A stretch of 64,000 nucleotides of DNA, taken from positions 2,108,001 through 2,172,000 of the forward strand of contig NZ_MPVN01000001.1 of NCBI RefSeq assembly GCF_001955535.1, given 5' to 3'. Of the stretch, positions 45,858 to 55,717 are shown piece after piece. Origin of the DNA: Paenibacillus sp. FSL H7-0326. GTDB taxonomy: Bacteria > Bacillota > Bacilli > Paenibacillales > Paenibacillaceae. Position 1 is the stretch's first letter; every line of letters begins with the position of its first letter. The notes beneath the pieces were generated by a model, which worked only from the letters and a program-made list of their open reading frames with translations, had not been told where the DNA came from and did not search any database. A program made the position numbers and the translations under genes.

Positions 45858-47024
45858 TCAGCTTCTGTCTAATCCTTTTCGTTCTCGATAGATGAGTCTT
45901 CTCATTAAAGCATCGATAGGGCCGTTCCACCCCCGTTTTTCCAGCCAGACTGCAAGACAGACACCCGAGAACCAGATCAACACTGCAATAACAAACACCC
46001 CCGCACTATCCAGCACACCTCCTAGTCCCAGAGCGACTGGGGATAGCAAGAGGACAAGCAGCGCTTCCTGGTAGATGTAAAATGTAAGCGATCGTCGGCC
46101 TACGGATGCAAGTGCCTGCGTTATCCTAGGAGCAGTGCCGCGGGCTGATATGCTGAACAGCGCAATAAGAGCGGTATATCCTAACCCGCCTGCAACACCC
46201 GTCATGATGTGAACGATTACAAACCAGCTGATTAGTCCAGATTCCGGATGCCACATGTTCGCGCCAGTCAGAGCGTAAGGAAGTGCCCCGATCAGCGATA
46301 TACTGATTCCTCCGATGGTGATTCGTTTCAACTGGGTACGGAAGCGCTCAGGATGATCCAGCCACCGTTTGTGGGCAGACCAAACTCCTATGGTGATGAT
46401 GAACAGCATCGGATAGAGCAGCAGATTGATCCATATCATCACGGGAAAAGCAATGAAGTGCTCCGAGACGAGAAGCAGATAAGTATGGGAAGGCGTGTAT
46501 CCCATGCCCAGCTCTTCCCCTGTCAATATCGGATATACCGTTACCCAGGCCATCGGAATGATAACCATATACACTAGACCGATCACGATTATAGCCCTTC
46601 GTTGTATCCGCTCCGGCTTAAACAGCAGCCATCCTAGAATAAGACCAGAGACGCCATATACGGCAAGGATATCCGCTCCTCCAATAAAGACAAGATGTAT
46701 AAATCCAAAAACAATGAGCAGCCACGAACGACGTCGTAACAAGCGCTTCACTTCTGTTACAGGTACACCTTTCTCCTGTTGGCGTGCTGCCATACTAGCC
46801 ATTCCGTAACCGAACAATGCGGCAAACATCGGATATGCACGGTTATCCACGAACAGCAATCCAACCAAATTCACGATGTCATCCAGCCAATGCTCTCCGA
46901 GTGGACGAGTCAGCGTAAATGGCTTCGCCATAAATAAAAATACGGGGGCATGAGCAATCACGATCAGCAGCAGCATAAATCCTCGGCCTAAATCTGGAGC
47001 AAGCGATCTCAATCCGTCAAACAC
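45858..47024 (-). CDS. DUF418 (YeiB-type) multispanning membrane protein
   Basis: The 388-residue protein has about nine or ten transmembrane helices and matches the YeiB/DUF418 family: SLAPDLGRGFMLLLIVIAH at the N-terminus, FGYGMASMAARQ and RRSWLLIVFGFIH in the middle, and VGRRSLTFYIYQE plus a GPIDALMRRL C-terminus typical of DUF418. The fold is related to membrane acyltransferases, but substrate and role are unknown. The start codon lies just downstream of a large dyad that is likely the operator of the TetR-family protein encoded upstream, so it is probably the regulated target. Confidence 0.85.
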   Translation of the reverse strand: MFDGLRSLAPDLGRGFMLLLIVIAHAPVFLFMAKPFTLTRPLGEHWLDDIVNLVGLLFVDNRAYPMFAALFGYGMASMAARQQEKGVPVTEVKRLLRRRSWLLIVFGFIHLVFIGGADILAVYGVSGLILGWLLFKPERIQRRAIIVIGLVYMVIIPMAWVTVYPILTGEELGMGYTPSHTYLLLVSEHFIAFPVMIWINLLLYPMLFIITIGVWSAHKRWLDHPERFRTQLKRITIGGISISLIGALPYALTGANMWHPESGLISWFVIVHIMTGVAGGLGYTALIALFSISARGTAPRITQALASVGRRSLTFYIYQEALLVLLLSPVALGLGGVLDSAGVFVIAVLIWFSGVCLAVWLEKRGWNGPIDALMRRLIYRERKGLDRS

Positions 47025-47038
47025 CTCACTTTTGGAGT

Positions 47039-47077
47039 GTATAATTATTGATTGACTTGATCAGTCAATAATTATAC
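47039..47077. promoter_or_regulatory. Dyad operator (probable TetR site) upstream of the DUF418 gene
   Basis: GTATAATTATTGA (47039-47051) and TCAATAATTATAC (47065-47077) are perfect inverted repeats, with an inner dyad TTGACT/AGTCAA (47052-47068). On the minus strand TTGACT serves as a -35 box with an AT-rich -10 about 17 bases later, so bound repressor would cover the promoter. Confidence 0.7.
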
Positions 47078-47123
47078 TAAGATGTATTCCAATAATTGTC
47101 AATCAAATTTTCTGAAGGAACAA

Positions 47124-47165
47124 AAAGACCCTTCCGCTTTCCTCTCGGATCGCAGAAGGGCTTCG
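47124..47165 (-). terminator. Terminator of the TetR gene
   Basis: CCCTTC and GAAGGG with flanking AAGA/CTTC pair around a larger inner loop, preceded by an A-run. It separates the tetR transcript from the DUF418 promoter. Confidence 0.75.
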
Positions 47166-47198
47166 TTCGTTTATAATCAGGTTATGTAGCGAATATTG

Positions 47199-47789
47199 TT
47201 ATTTTTGAATCACTCTGAGCAGCATACGTATATTCCAGTCCAAATTTTGATGAAGCCAATTCACATCGTCAGCAATCAGTCCAGACAATATGGTCAAATA
47301 AAGATTAGCCAGCATCTCAGGATCTTCTTTAATCATCTCTTCGCGATTCTGTCCTTCAATAACGATAGGTACTAATAACGATACATATTTCTCACTCGTC
47401 TGGCTGATCAGATTCTTTGTCTCTTCATCAAGATCAGGATGCTTCATACAGCTTTGGATCATACGAAATACATCATGACTTCCTGCGGAGATGGCTGAAC
47501 GGGTAAAATGCGCTATTTTGTCCAGCGGATTCGCTGACGAAGCCCGGACCTCCTCGATCAATTGATCAGCACCTTCCATTGCCCAGAGGAGGCTATGTGT
47601 AAGCAGTTCTTCTTTAGACTCGAAATAATGATACATCAGACCGTGACTTAGATCAGCAGCCTTAGCGATCATGCTCATCTTCGTGCCCTCTACCCCGTAC
47701 TCCGCAAAAACCCTCAGCGCGGCATTCAGGATTTGAATCCTGCGCGCTTCCCGAATATGCTTGGATTGCTCTTCCTTGTAACGTGCCAT
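47199..47789 (-). CDS. TetR-family transcriptional repressor
   Basis: The ATG at 47789 (MARYKEEQSKHIREARR) follows GAGGT about eight bases upstream; a 14-codon extension is unlikely. The N-terminal TetR helix-turn-helix reads ILNAALRVFAEYGVEGTKMS then DLSHGLMYHYFESKEELL. The C-terminal ligand domain (about 65-196) resembles no specific subfamily. It is upstream of, and on the same strand as, the DUF418 gene, with a terminator and a strong dyad between them, so it most likely represses that gene and perhaps itself. The ligand is unknown. Confidence 0.88.
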   Translation of the reverse strand: MARYKEEQSKHIREARRIQILNAALRVFAEYGVEGTKMSMIAKAADLSHGLMYHYFESKEELLTHSLLWAMEGADQLIEEVRASSANPLDKIAHFTRSAISAGSHDVFRMIQSCMKHPDLDEETKNLISQTSEKYVSLLVPIVIEGQNREEMIKEDPEMLANLYLTILSGLIADDVNWLHQNLDWNIRMLLRVIQK

Positions 47790-47983
47790 GATTGGGGACC
47801 TCTTTTTTTGAATTATGATCCAGTATAGCATATATTACAGGCAGGTTAATCTGGCAGTGATAAAAAAACAGCCAAGTGTTATTGAACTGCACCCCATTTG
47901 TTAGACACGACTTACAATGGAAGTCCAGTCCATATCATTGGCTGCTCTTCGTGTTACGAAGCTGACTTACTATCTTTCTTTTC

Positions 47984-48553
47984 TTATAACGTACTGCGCC
48001 GCAGCTCATAAAAATACTGAACTATAGGATGCTTTAACTTGATCTTCTCGGCCATGTTTAAGATTCGTTTCTTGCCAAGACGCCGATCCACTAAGGCTAG
48101 TACATTCAATAAGATATCATTACTCTCCAGGCTGTCTTCAATAGAAGTAGATAAGAACTTATTCGCTGTAACGACAAAATTGGATTTACTTAATGAGGTC
48201 TGTGCTGACAATAGCTCTTTCGCAAGCACCGTGATTTTTCTGCTTCGTGCAATGACGACGAGACGATCCTCCGGGACGGTTCCTTTGGTATCTGTTCTTA
48301 CTCCTTCAATTTCTTCATTGCTGATTGGAATTTGCACTTCTGGGTCACTCTTTATTTCCTGCTCTGTTTGATACCATCGGATGGAGCTGGTTGTATCACT
48401 CATATTGAAGACATTCTTTTTATCTACAGCGATATAGCAATCTCCAGATTTATTAGATGAATAACGGTAGCTGGTCGCACGGTACTCCACTCTTCCAACT
48501 AACGCAGGTGAGAGGAAACTTTCTAGCTGCTGCTTCAATTTACTCCAGGACAT
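47984..48553 (-). CDS. SF0329-like conserved hypothetical protein
   Basis: The ATG at 48553 (MSWSKLKQQLESFLSP) is nine bases after AGGAGG; two earlier in-frame ATGs are badly spaced. The 189-residue soluble protein has GRVEYRATSYRY and CYIAVDKKNVFNMSD in its N-terminal half, which I recall from a conserved family named after SF0329; no biochemical role is known to me. The C-terminal half is helical (EDSLESNDILLNVLALVDRRLGKKR). It is monocistronic. Confidence 0.7.
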   Translation of the reverse strand: MSWSKLKQQLESFLSPALVGRVEYRATSYRYSSNKSGDCYIAVDKKNVFNMSDTTSSIRWYQTEQEIKSDPEVQIPISNEEIEGVRTDTKGTVPEDRLVVIARSRKITVLAKELLSAQTSLSKSNFVVTANKFLSTSIEDSLESNDILLNVLALVDRRLGKKRILNMAEKIKLKHPIVQYFYELRRSTL

Positions 48554-48716
48554 GTCCATGTTCCTCCTATATTCTCTTAACAAAAGCATCCCATCAATAG
48601 GCGGCCTTGATTCTGCTCTTAGGCTTCAATCATACCGTAATGTGATGAAGTCTTCAAAGCATCAAATAACCCGTACATGAACTACTCCTGGAGGGTTCTT
48701 TTTTCAATGAATCTAT

Positions 48717-50774
48717 TTATTCAAACAAATCCGGTAAGATGTTATAAATATACTGGTTCACCCAATACCAAGCATGCGTGCCGCCGTCAGCTGCGATAAA
48801 GTAGAAATTCCCCTTTTCCTTATCCGAGGAATAGATGAAGGTATCGGTTAACTGCTTCATGGCATCGATCTGAGGCTTCAAGTTTGGATACGCCGTATCT
48901 GCACTGCCTGTAGCGCTGAATACGTAGAAATCCTTCGGTCCATATCCAGCATCTGTCGCAGCCTTCGCCAAATATTCTGCCGTTTCCATGGGTTTAATGC
49001 CCCCGCCTCTCTGTTCCACGACCCAGCTGTCACCACTTAAAGGCATGAAATATTTGAAATAATCAAGCGCATGCACAAAAGTATTCCAGGTCGTCACAGA
49101 ACCCATGGAGAATCCACCGAATGCCCGGTGCGCTCTGGAAGCTTTTAAATCATCCAAACTGGCTGATTCCGAATAGGTATTATACTCGGTCTCCACCAAA
49201 GGAAGCACAATGTTAATCAATTCCTCGTGGAATGTAGCCGTGTCATTGGTCCCGCCATAGAAGGAAGGTGTCACTACAATAAGAGGCTCAATATCTCCTT
49301 TGGCAATCATGTTATCGATAATAATCTTCAGCTCTTTCGTCTGGCCAGGTCCTCCAAAGATCGTATCTACATTCTCCCCGCCGCCGTGCATTAAATATAG
49401 GACGTTATATTTCTTCGTTGTATTCGCAGGATCGTATCCATGAGGAAGGTATACATTCACTCGCTTGTCGTCTGTGCCGTTCTCTACATTAGGTGCTTTG
49501 TACGTTAAACTTTGAATCGTTCCCGGTTCTTCACTCTGCACCCGATATTCATCTGGAACTCTTTCGAAATATTTCTCGTTTGCCGCTTCTTCTGTCATTT
49601 CCAATTTACTGATTGCATGCTTGAGAGCAGCATACTGATCATTGATTTGATCTTGATTTAGCTTACTGTTGTCTAGAACATTTTCTGAAACGACCTTCAT
49701 TATGGCATCTTGTACGACACTAGCATTTCTATATCGTTTAAAATCCATCTCTATCGTGCTCTTCACCAAATTCAGGAGGTCATACGGATTCACACCGCTG
49801 ATATCCTCCTTGGTCTTGCCAGTAAGCAAAACTTCTCCAAACCTTCCTGTATCATTCCATGCGTTGCCTGATGAATCAAAGACATTGATGCTGCCGATTC
49901 GTTCGGATCCTTTAGCATCATTCACTTGCAGTTCAATGCCCATCACGGTTCCATTTTCCGGTTTCGATCGGAGTGCAATTCTTGTTTCGACTATATATCC
50001 GCCTTCCACCTTTTTCGCAGAAGAATAAATCTGCTCGCGATTGCCATTATCAATAGACTGAAAATTTTCATAATTCACCCGATAGTGCAAATCGTCCATA
50101 CCATACTCTTGTGTCTTATTGTTGTACTCATCAAGGAATACCTCTACGGAATCCTGCATATAAGGTGTTTCCGATTGTACCGATAAATCTTTGTCCTTCA
50201 CTTCAGCAAGAATATACAGCGCATGATCATCCCATAACGCCTTAAACTCGGCAGAAGTGTCGAGATTGTCTGATACATGTTTTGGCGTAATCGCTTGCGC
50301 TCTGCTCCATACTTTATCCATATTGCTGCCGTCAATAACAGGCGATCCGAAATAAGCTACCATTCTTCCGTTAGAATCGAATCCATTCTCGTCAACAGTG
50401 ACCTTTCCCGGTTCTGGAGATGGTTTCTTGGATGCGTTATTCACCACAATCTTGGTTTGTAGAACCGTCGTTTTCCCATTATTAGTAATTAAGCAAGTAA
50501 TCGTTGCCGAACCAGGTGAGAGTGCTGTAACAACTCCGTTTTGATCGACGGATGCCACAGCACTACGGTCACTGCTCCATTGATAACTTGCACCTGATTG
50601 TTTGTGCCCCATATTCACAGTATAGGTTTCTCCAACATACATCACTTTATGGCCCTCCTTTTGAGTTAGAGCTGCAGAAACATCCGACCACGAACCGAAA
50701 CCACTTGTAAATACGACAGGCAGAACAGCCATTGTCACCAAAATAGGCTTTAATAACATTCTTGCTCTTGTCAT
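48717..50774 (-). CDS. Secreted CBM9-feruloyl/acetyl-xylan esterase-like protein
   Basis: A signal peptide (about 1-35) is followed by a Big_2-like Ig domain (about 42-112), a CBM9-like domain (about 135-325; VIDGSNMDKVWS, DSVEVFLDEYNN), a helical linker, and a C-terminal alpha/beta hydrolase of the CE1 esterase-D type (about 425-685). The nucleophile is S556 in GGFSMGS, and H667 in GGTHAWYW is the likely catalytic His. CE1 enzymes remove feruloyl or acetyl groups from xylan. It has no SLH domain, so it is probably released. It is downstream of the xylanase gene on the same strand, separated by a terminator. Confidence 0.88.
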   Translation of the reverse strand: MTRARMLLKPILVTMAVLPVVFTSGFGSWSDVSAALTQKEGHKVMYVGETYTVNMGHKQSGASYQWSSDRSAVASVDQNGVVTALSPGSATITCLITNNGKTTVLQTKIVVNNASKKPSPEPGKVTVDENGFDSNGRMVAYFGSPVIDGSNMDKVWSRAQAITPKHVSDNLDTSAEFKALWDDHALYILAEVKDKDLSVQSETPYMQDSVEVFLDEYNNKTQEYGMDDLHYRVNYENFQSIDNGNREQIYSSAKKVEGGYIVETRIALRSKPENGTVMGIELQVNDAKGSERIGSINVFDSSGNAWNDTGRFGEVLLTGKTKEDISGVNPYDLLNLVKSTIEMDFKRYRNASVVQDAIMKVVSENVLDNSKLNQDQINDQYAALKHAISKLEMTEEAANEKYFERVPDEYRVQSEEPGTIQSLTYKAPNVENGTDDKRVNVYLPHGYDPANTTKKYNVLYLMHGGGENVDTIFGGPGQTKELKIIIDNMIAKGDIEPLIVVTPSFYGGTNDTATFHEELINIVLPLVETEYNTYSESASLDDLKASRAHRAFGGFSMGSVTTWNTFVHALDYFKYFMPLSGDSWVVEQRGGGIKPMETAEYLAKAATDAGYGPKDFYVFSATGSADTAYPNLKPQIDAMKQLTDTFIYSSDKEKGNFYFIAADGGTHAWYWVNQYIYNILPDLFE

Positions 50775-50849
50775 CTGATCTCCCCTCCTCAGTACCTATA
50801 GCAAGGCGAATTTAGGTATAGCCTGGCAGCGGTTCACCTGACTTAAATA

Positions 50850-50895
50850 GAAGAACTCCCCCGTCAGATCATCTCTACGGGGGAAGTCTTCTTTT
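50850..50895. terminator. Terminator of the xylanase gene
   Basis: AAGA-ACT-CCCCCGT pairs with ACGGGGG-AAGT-CTT around a 12-base loop, with T-rich flanks on both strands. It lies between the xylanase stop and the esterase start. Confidence 0.8.
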
Positions 50896-50926
50896 GAAAA
50901 TCAACTGAAATCATTCAACTTCTCAT

Positions 50927-53900
50927 TTACATGTTCCAAATCCGGTAGAGAACCACCGCTGCTTCAGCACGTGTCAAGGTTTCGGATGGGGCAATCTTGC
51001 CATCTTTGCCGTTGATAATTCCACTGCCTACAAGGGAAGCTACGCTATCCATGGCGTAACCGGAAATACTAGCTGCATCAGAATAAGGAGCGAGATTTCC
51101 GTTGCTCGTAACCGGCTTACCTACTGCTTTCAGGGCTTTTGCTGTAAGCACCATCATATCTTGACGGGAAATGCTGCTGCTTGGTTTGAATGTGTTATCT
51201 TCAAATCCAGCTGTGATACCCAGTTCTTTGGCAATAGCCACGGCCTGGGCATAATATGCGGCAGGCTGTACATCGCTGAAGGATGCCGTGTTGGTACCCG
51301 GACTCTTCAATTCAAGTGCTCTAACGAGCAAGGTGATAAAATCTGCTCTCGTGATCGAAGCTGCAGGAGCGAAGCTGTCATCAGAGATTCCTTTAATCAT
51401 ATCGCGTGCAGCCATCGCTTCAACGGCTTGTTTTGCCCACAGGACCTTTTGCATATTGGCAAAAGATTTGGTTACATTGGCTGCAGCATAGGTTCCGAAT
51501 TGTGCTGTTTTAAACACAACGGAGCCGGATTTAGCATCATACCGTCCACTCGGTACGACAGTTGACTGTCCTTGATTGTCAATGTTTAGAATAACGATTT
51601 GATGTGCATTGACAAGTTCCTGTGCGGCAGGTGTGTACGGGATAGATACTGTTACTGGCGCAGCAGGATTGTTCCAGGCAAGGACACGATTACCAGCTGT
51701 TACGCTTAGGTCGATCACCGGACGGCTGCCTACATTAGCACGATCACCTGCACTCAAGCGATCTGCTGAGCCTTTGTTTATTTGAATAGCGACTTGTTCT
51801 GCTTGTTCTGTGGTATTCGACAGCATGTTGGACGGAATTTGAAGTGTTGCATGGTCCGTCTTAAGGACATACTCCACATTATTGCTGCTGTGCAGGTGTG
51901 AAGTCGGGAATTGTACAACATAAGATTGTACATTTGCCTGCTTCGGCACTTCGATCGTCACCTGCTTCTTGCCATTTGCACCTGAAGAGGCATTTTCAAT
52001 AGCTTTATTCAGGCTGTCGCTTGAAAGGATTGCTGTGGCTGTTCCATTCTCGACTTTGATTACCGGTACAACAACAGAGCCATTCCCCGGTTGAGGCTGT
52101 GGCTGCGGCTGCGGAGTGGTACCTGAGTTGGATCCACCGTTGCCCCCGTCACTGTTGCCTCCTCCATTGTTACCTCCTCCATTGTTACCTCCGCCATTGT
52201 CGCCGCCGGGAGAAGGCTTCCCTGTCAGTGTCAACTCACCGAATACGGACGTATCCTGGTAACCTTGCCCGGATGGGTCATTCCATGCGTTCACGCTGAT
52301 TCTATTGCCGTCTTTTGCATCATTGATCTGCGCATCGAAGCCAATTTTAGCATTGTTCGCAGGCGTTACCTTTTTGAATGGAATCTTCATTTCAACCGTG
52401 TAGTTGGTACCCGATACAGAGACTTCGGATTCAAAACCTTCAGCGATCTCTGCAGGATTAAAGGAGGCTAAGTTCTCGAAGTTCACTCTGTATTGTCCAT
52501 CATCCTCTTGGTAGCTCGCTGTTTTGCCGTTATTCTCATCGACGAATATTTCTACAGAGTCCTGCTCCCATACATTCGGGTTCGACTTGTTCAGTTGATC
52601 GTCTTTGACCTGAACAAGCACATACAGGTTGTTGTCATCCCAGAGTGCCTTGGCTGTGCCTGTAGCACCTGACCATGCCATTTGCTTCGTATCCAGCTTC
52701 AATTCTGGAGCATTGCTCCATACGCTGTCTACGGAACCATCCATCACGGGTGTTCCATAAGAAGCACTTGATTTCTTGTATTCAATCTCTTCCGGTGCAT
52801 TGTCCGCCAAGTACTTTTCAGGATCATTTACTGCGTAGTAAGCCTCTTTGGCTTGAAAGTCCTTGTCGAACAAGGTTGGATTCTGCTCAGCTCTCCAGCT
52901 CGTACTGTCATTCAATCCCCAGAAGGTAACACGTGGAATATGCTCACTGTTCTTCTTGTAGAGATCCATCAATTGAGCATACAAATAGGCCTGCTGCTTC
53001 TCTTCGCTTTCAGTCATGACTGAGTTGGTGCCTGCCATAATGTCCAGCTCGGTGACACTCACTTCTACACCCAAAGAACTGAAACGCTCAAGTGACATTC
53101 TGACATTGTCGATCCGAGTACCCAAATTGTAGTGGGCTTGCATGCCGATGCCATCAATCAGTTTCTCACCAGGGTGATCTGCCGCGTACTTCTCATTCAG
53201 CTCTTTAACCATGCTGTAGATGGCGGTAGATTTATTCTGGTTGTCATCATTGTAGTCATTGTAGTAGAGCTTGATATCCCAGCCATTTTCGTCAATGACT
53301 TCTTTTGCCGCAAGGAATGCCTCCTCAATAAAGTCAGGGCCGATGGCTTGAAGCCAGCCGGAATTACGTAGTGCATTCTTCCAGTCGGTTGGATTTGCTG
53401 GGTTATCGTTCATCGCTTCGTTGACAACGTCCCAGGAAATCACTTGGTCCCCAAAATGCTCAACGACCGTCTTCACATGTGTTCTTAAATTCGTTAGCGC
53501 CTCTTCACGGCTTAACGGCTCACCACTCGCTGCCGTATGCAGCCATGTAGGTGACTGTGCATGCCATACAAGCACGTGACCATGGATATCAAGGCCTGCA
53601 TCTTGTACTCGCTTAACAAGCGCATCTTCAGCGGTGAAATCGAATGCTCTGTTTGTATCATAGGCATAATCCGGCTTCATATCATTCTCGAACGTGACGA
53701 CATTGTAATGCTTCGTCAGAAGCTTGAGCCGAGTCTCGTCGAAGGTAGCAGGATTCACAATGTTGCCCATCAGGAATTCATCGGTGTAGGTATCTTTGAG
53801 GTTAGGGAGATTATCTTGAATCGGAGGTGCAGCAGCTACAGGCCCCAAATATTTTAGAGAAAAGTCATCTAAATAGAAGGTCCGGTTGCCGCCGTCGTCG

Positions 53901-55387
53901 TTTGCTGTTTCGATATAAGCATTGAGTACGCTTGGGGTCGTGGTGAGCGTATACTTACCTGTTAAGTGTACCCATTCTTGATCGGTAACGGTTGCATCTT
54001 GTGATACATTCGCATAGCCGCTGTCGGCATATTGAACACTGATACGAAGTGTTGTGGGTGCCTCACCAGGGGCCATTTTCACCCAAGCAGACAGCTCGTA
54101 TTCGTGATTCTTTGCCATTTTGCCAGCCGCATCAACTAAGGCTGCGTCATATTGTGTCGTCGTCGTAACAAGCAGGCTTTGCTTGCCATCCGGTGTATGA
54201 TTATCATCCTCAGAGAGAACTACCGTTTCACGGCCGTTCCGTGCTTTGAATCCATCCAAACCATTCTCAAAGTCAGCGGAAATACCCGTTTGATCGACAA
54301 CCTCAGGTGCAGTTTGACCCGGGGTCACATCCGTAATCAGGACTTCATCAATGTAAATATCCGAGGTTAAAGTATTGCTGGAGGGTTCAACATAGATGAT
54401 GACCTCATTTGTTCTAGAAGGAACTTCATAGCCCTTGGTTTCAAACAGTGTCCAATCGGAAGCGGTTACAAGCTTGTTTCCGATAATCCAAGGATATTTA
54501 TCATTATCCGCTAAGATTTCAGAATCAATCTTGGAAGCCAGATGGAACTGACCTTCTCCTGAACCGAGTCTAACCTTGAGGGATATATCATACTTACGAT
54601 CGGATTTCATCATGTCCGTAAGTACGAGCGCAGGAACCGCCTTCTCATCAACTCGGTTAAAGAATTTCAGAGATTTCGTACCTTCAGAGGCTGCATCTTC
54701 TACGACCGCAGTATCCCCGTTCGATCCCCAGGACAGCTTGCCCCAGCCTCCCGTATTTCCATCTTCAAAGCTTTGGTTAAGGACTACTGTAGGCTCGGCA
54801 GGTGTTTCTTCTTGGGTGATCGTGATATCCCCAATATAGAATGAAACTTCCTTACCGGCTTCATCAGACTTGATTCGCAGAGCAGTCTTGTCCACACTAG
54901 TAACGGAGAGATCGGCAGATAGTGTAATGCCTTGTCCTGCCTTAAAGTTGGAAGAATTAATCCCTGTGTATCCTTCTCCTTCAGCGCCCTTATTGCTTAC
55001 AACCTCCAGAACAGCCTGCCCCGCCGCCGGTGGGTTAGCATCCGCATCCACATAGACGGAAGCAGTTACCGTATATTCTTCGCCAACTTCCAAGCCAAGG
55101 TCACCGAATGCAAGGTCCACGCCATCCCAGTTATTGGATCGGGCACTAACTTTCAGAGCTGCTCCATCCTCATTGCCATCAAACGGCTTGCCTGTTACAG
55201 CTTCCAGCTGGGCACCACCTGATTGAGTTGCCTTGCCTTGGCCATTCTGGAATGTTTCTTGATATACAACTGGTGAATCAGATGCCGCTAGTTCCGCCGC
55301 ATTGACTGCTGGAGTAAACAAGCCGACCGGAAGAAGCAGAGCCGCTGCGAGTAACCCGGAAATGCCCTGCTTTAATGATTTTTTCAT
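50927..55387 (-). CDS. SLH-anchored multidomain GH10 endo-xylanase
   Basis: The ATG at 55387 (MKKSLKQGISG) is six bases after GGGGGGAAGG; an upstream GTG overlaps that site. A signal peptide is followed by three carbohydrate-binding modules of the CBM4/9/22 type (about 40-515), a GH10 barrel (about 525-860) with acid/base E657 in VVNEAMND and nucleophile E780 in VTELDIMA, a CBM9-like domain (about 875-1060), a Gly/Asn and Pro/Gln linker, a beta domain and three C-terminal SLH repeats. It would cleave xylan at the cell surface. The CBM9 domain resembles that of the downstream esterase. A cre-like site lies about 40 bases upstream. Confidence 0.95.
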   Translation of the reverse strand: MKKSLKQGISGLLAAALLLPVGLFTPAVNAAELAASDSPVVYQETFQNGQGKATQSGGAQLEAVTGKPFDGNEDGAALKVSARSNNWDGVDLAFGDLGLEVGEEYTVTASVYVDADANPPAAGQAVLEVVSNKGAEGEGYTGINSSNFKAGQGITLSADLSVTSVDKTALRIKSDEAGKEVSFYIGDITITQEETPAEPTVVLNQSFEDGNTGGWGKLSWGSNGDTAVVEDAASEGTKSLKFFNRVDEKAVPALVLTDMMKSDRKYDISLKVRLGSGEGQFHLASKIDSEILADNDKYPWIIGNKLVTASDWTLFETKGYEVPSRTNEVIIYVEPSSNTLTSDIYIDEVLITDVTPGQTAPEVVDQTGISADFENGLDGFKARNGRETVVLSEDDNHTPDGKQSLLVTTTTQYDAALVDAAGKMAKNHEYELSAWVKMAPGEAPTTLRISVQYADSGYANVSQDATVTDQEWVHLTGKYTLTTTPSVLNAYIETANDDGGNRTFYLDDFSLKYLGPVAAAPPIQDNLPNLKDTYTDEFLMGNIVNPATFDETRLKLLTKHYNVVTFENDMKPDYAYDTNRAFDFTAEDALVKRVQDAGLDIHGHVLVWHAQSPTWLHTAASGEPLSREEALTNLRTHVKTVVEHFGDQVISWDVVNEAMNDNPANPTDWKNALRNSGWLQAIGPDFIEEAFLAAKEVIDENGWDIKLYYNDYNDDNQNKSTAIYSMVKELNEKYAADHPGEKLIDGIGMQAHYNLGTRIDNVRMSLERFSSLGVEVSVTELDIMAGTNSVMTESEEKQQAYLYAQLMDLYKKNSEHIPRVTFWGLNDSTSWRAEQNPTLFDKDFQAKEAYYAVNDPEKYLADNAPEEIEYKKSSASYGTPVMDGSVDSVWSNAPELKLDTKQMAWSGATGTAKALWDDNNLYVLVQVKDDQLNKSNPNVWEQDSVEIFVDENNGKTASYQEDDGQYRVNFENLASFNPAEIAEGFESEVSVSGTNYTVEMKIPFKKVTPANNAKIGFDAQINDAKDGNRISVNAWNDPSGQGYQDTSVFGELTLTGKPSPGGDNGGGNNGGGNNGGGNSDGGNGGSNSGTTPQPQPQPQPGNGSVVVPVIKVENGTATAILSSDSLNKAIENASSGANGKKQVTIEVPKQANVQSYVVQFPTSHLHSSNNVEYVLKTDHATLQIPSNMLSNTTEQAEQVAIQINKGSADRLSAGDRANVGSRPVIDLSVTAGNRVLAWNNPAAPVTVSIPYTPAAQELVNAHQIVILNIDNQGQSTVVPSGRYDAKSGSVVFKTAQFGTYAAANVTKSFANMQKVLWAKQAVEAMAARDMIKGISDDSFAPAASITRADFITLLVRALELKSPGTNTASFSDVQPAAYYAQAVAIAKELGITAGFEDNTFKPSSSISRQDMMVLTAKALKAVGKPVTSNGNLAPYSDAASISGYAMDSVASLVGSGIINGKDGKIAPSETLTRAEAAVVLYRIWNM

Positions 55388-55424
55388 TCGAAGCCTTCCC
55401 CCCACAATAAATTTTTATCATTCA

Positions 55425-55440
55425 TGTGAAGCGCTTACAT
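55425..55440 (-). promoter_or_regulatory. Candidate cre site upstream of the xylanase
   Basis: On the minus strand ATGTAAGCGCTTCACA matches the cre consensus except at one fixed position (A for C near the 3' end). It is about 38-53 bases before the start codon, as expected for CcpA repression of a xylan-degrading enzyme. Confidence 0.55.
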
Positions 55441-55595
55441 AGTTAGATGTGATCAACCTCCTTCCAACCCAGATAATACCATTTTGTGACAAGGAATTCT
55501 TACTCCAAATTAAAGGTGAAACTTAGTTTTTTTCAGATATACTTCAAGGTAACTCGAAAACAACTTTGCTTGAGCGGGAAATGGAGGCATACTCC

Positions 55596-55636
55596 CCAAA
55601 AAAAAGACAGCCCGCATACATGCAGTACTGTCTTCG
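55596..55636 (-). terminator. Terminator of the phosphotransferase gene
   Basis: AAGACAG pairs with CTGTCTT, preceded by a nine-base A-run that becomes a U-run on the minus strand; it lies about 80 bases after the stop codon. Confidence 0.75.
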
Positions 55637-55717
55637 CAGATATGTTGTTATATCCATTAACAATTATGCCTTAATAACTTCAACCTTTTTATCTCCTGCG
55701 GTCTTCTTCCTTCTTCT

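Larger units (their letters stand above)
55388..55717. other. Intergenic region upstream of the xylanase
   Basis: These 330 bases hold the xylanase promoter region with a cre-like site (55425-55440) and, further right, the terminator of the convergently read-out phosphotransferase gene (55596-55636). I see no coding frame that I trust. Confidence 0.5.

Noticed and set aside
47662..47892. 76-codon minus-strand frame overlapping tetR
   Set aside because: It overlaps the TetR DNA-binding region in another frame, with no similarity to anything recognised.
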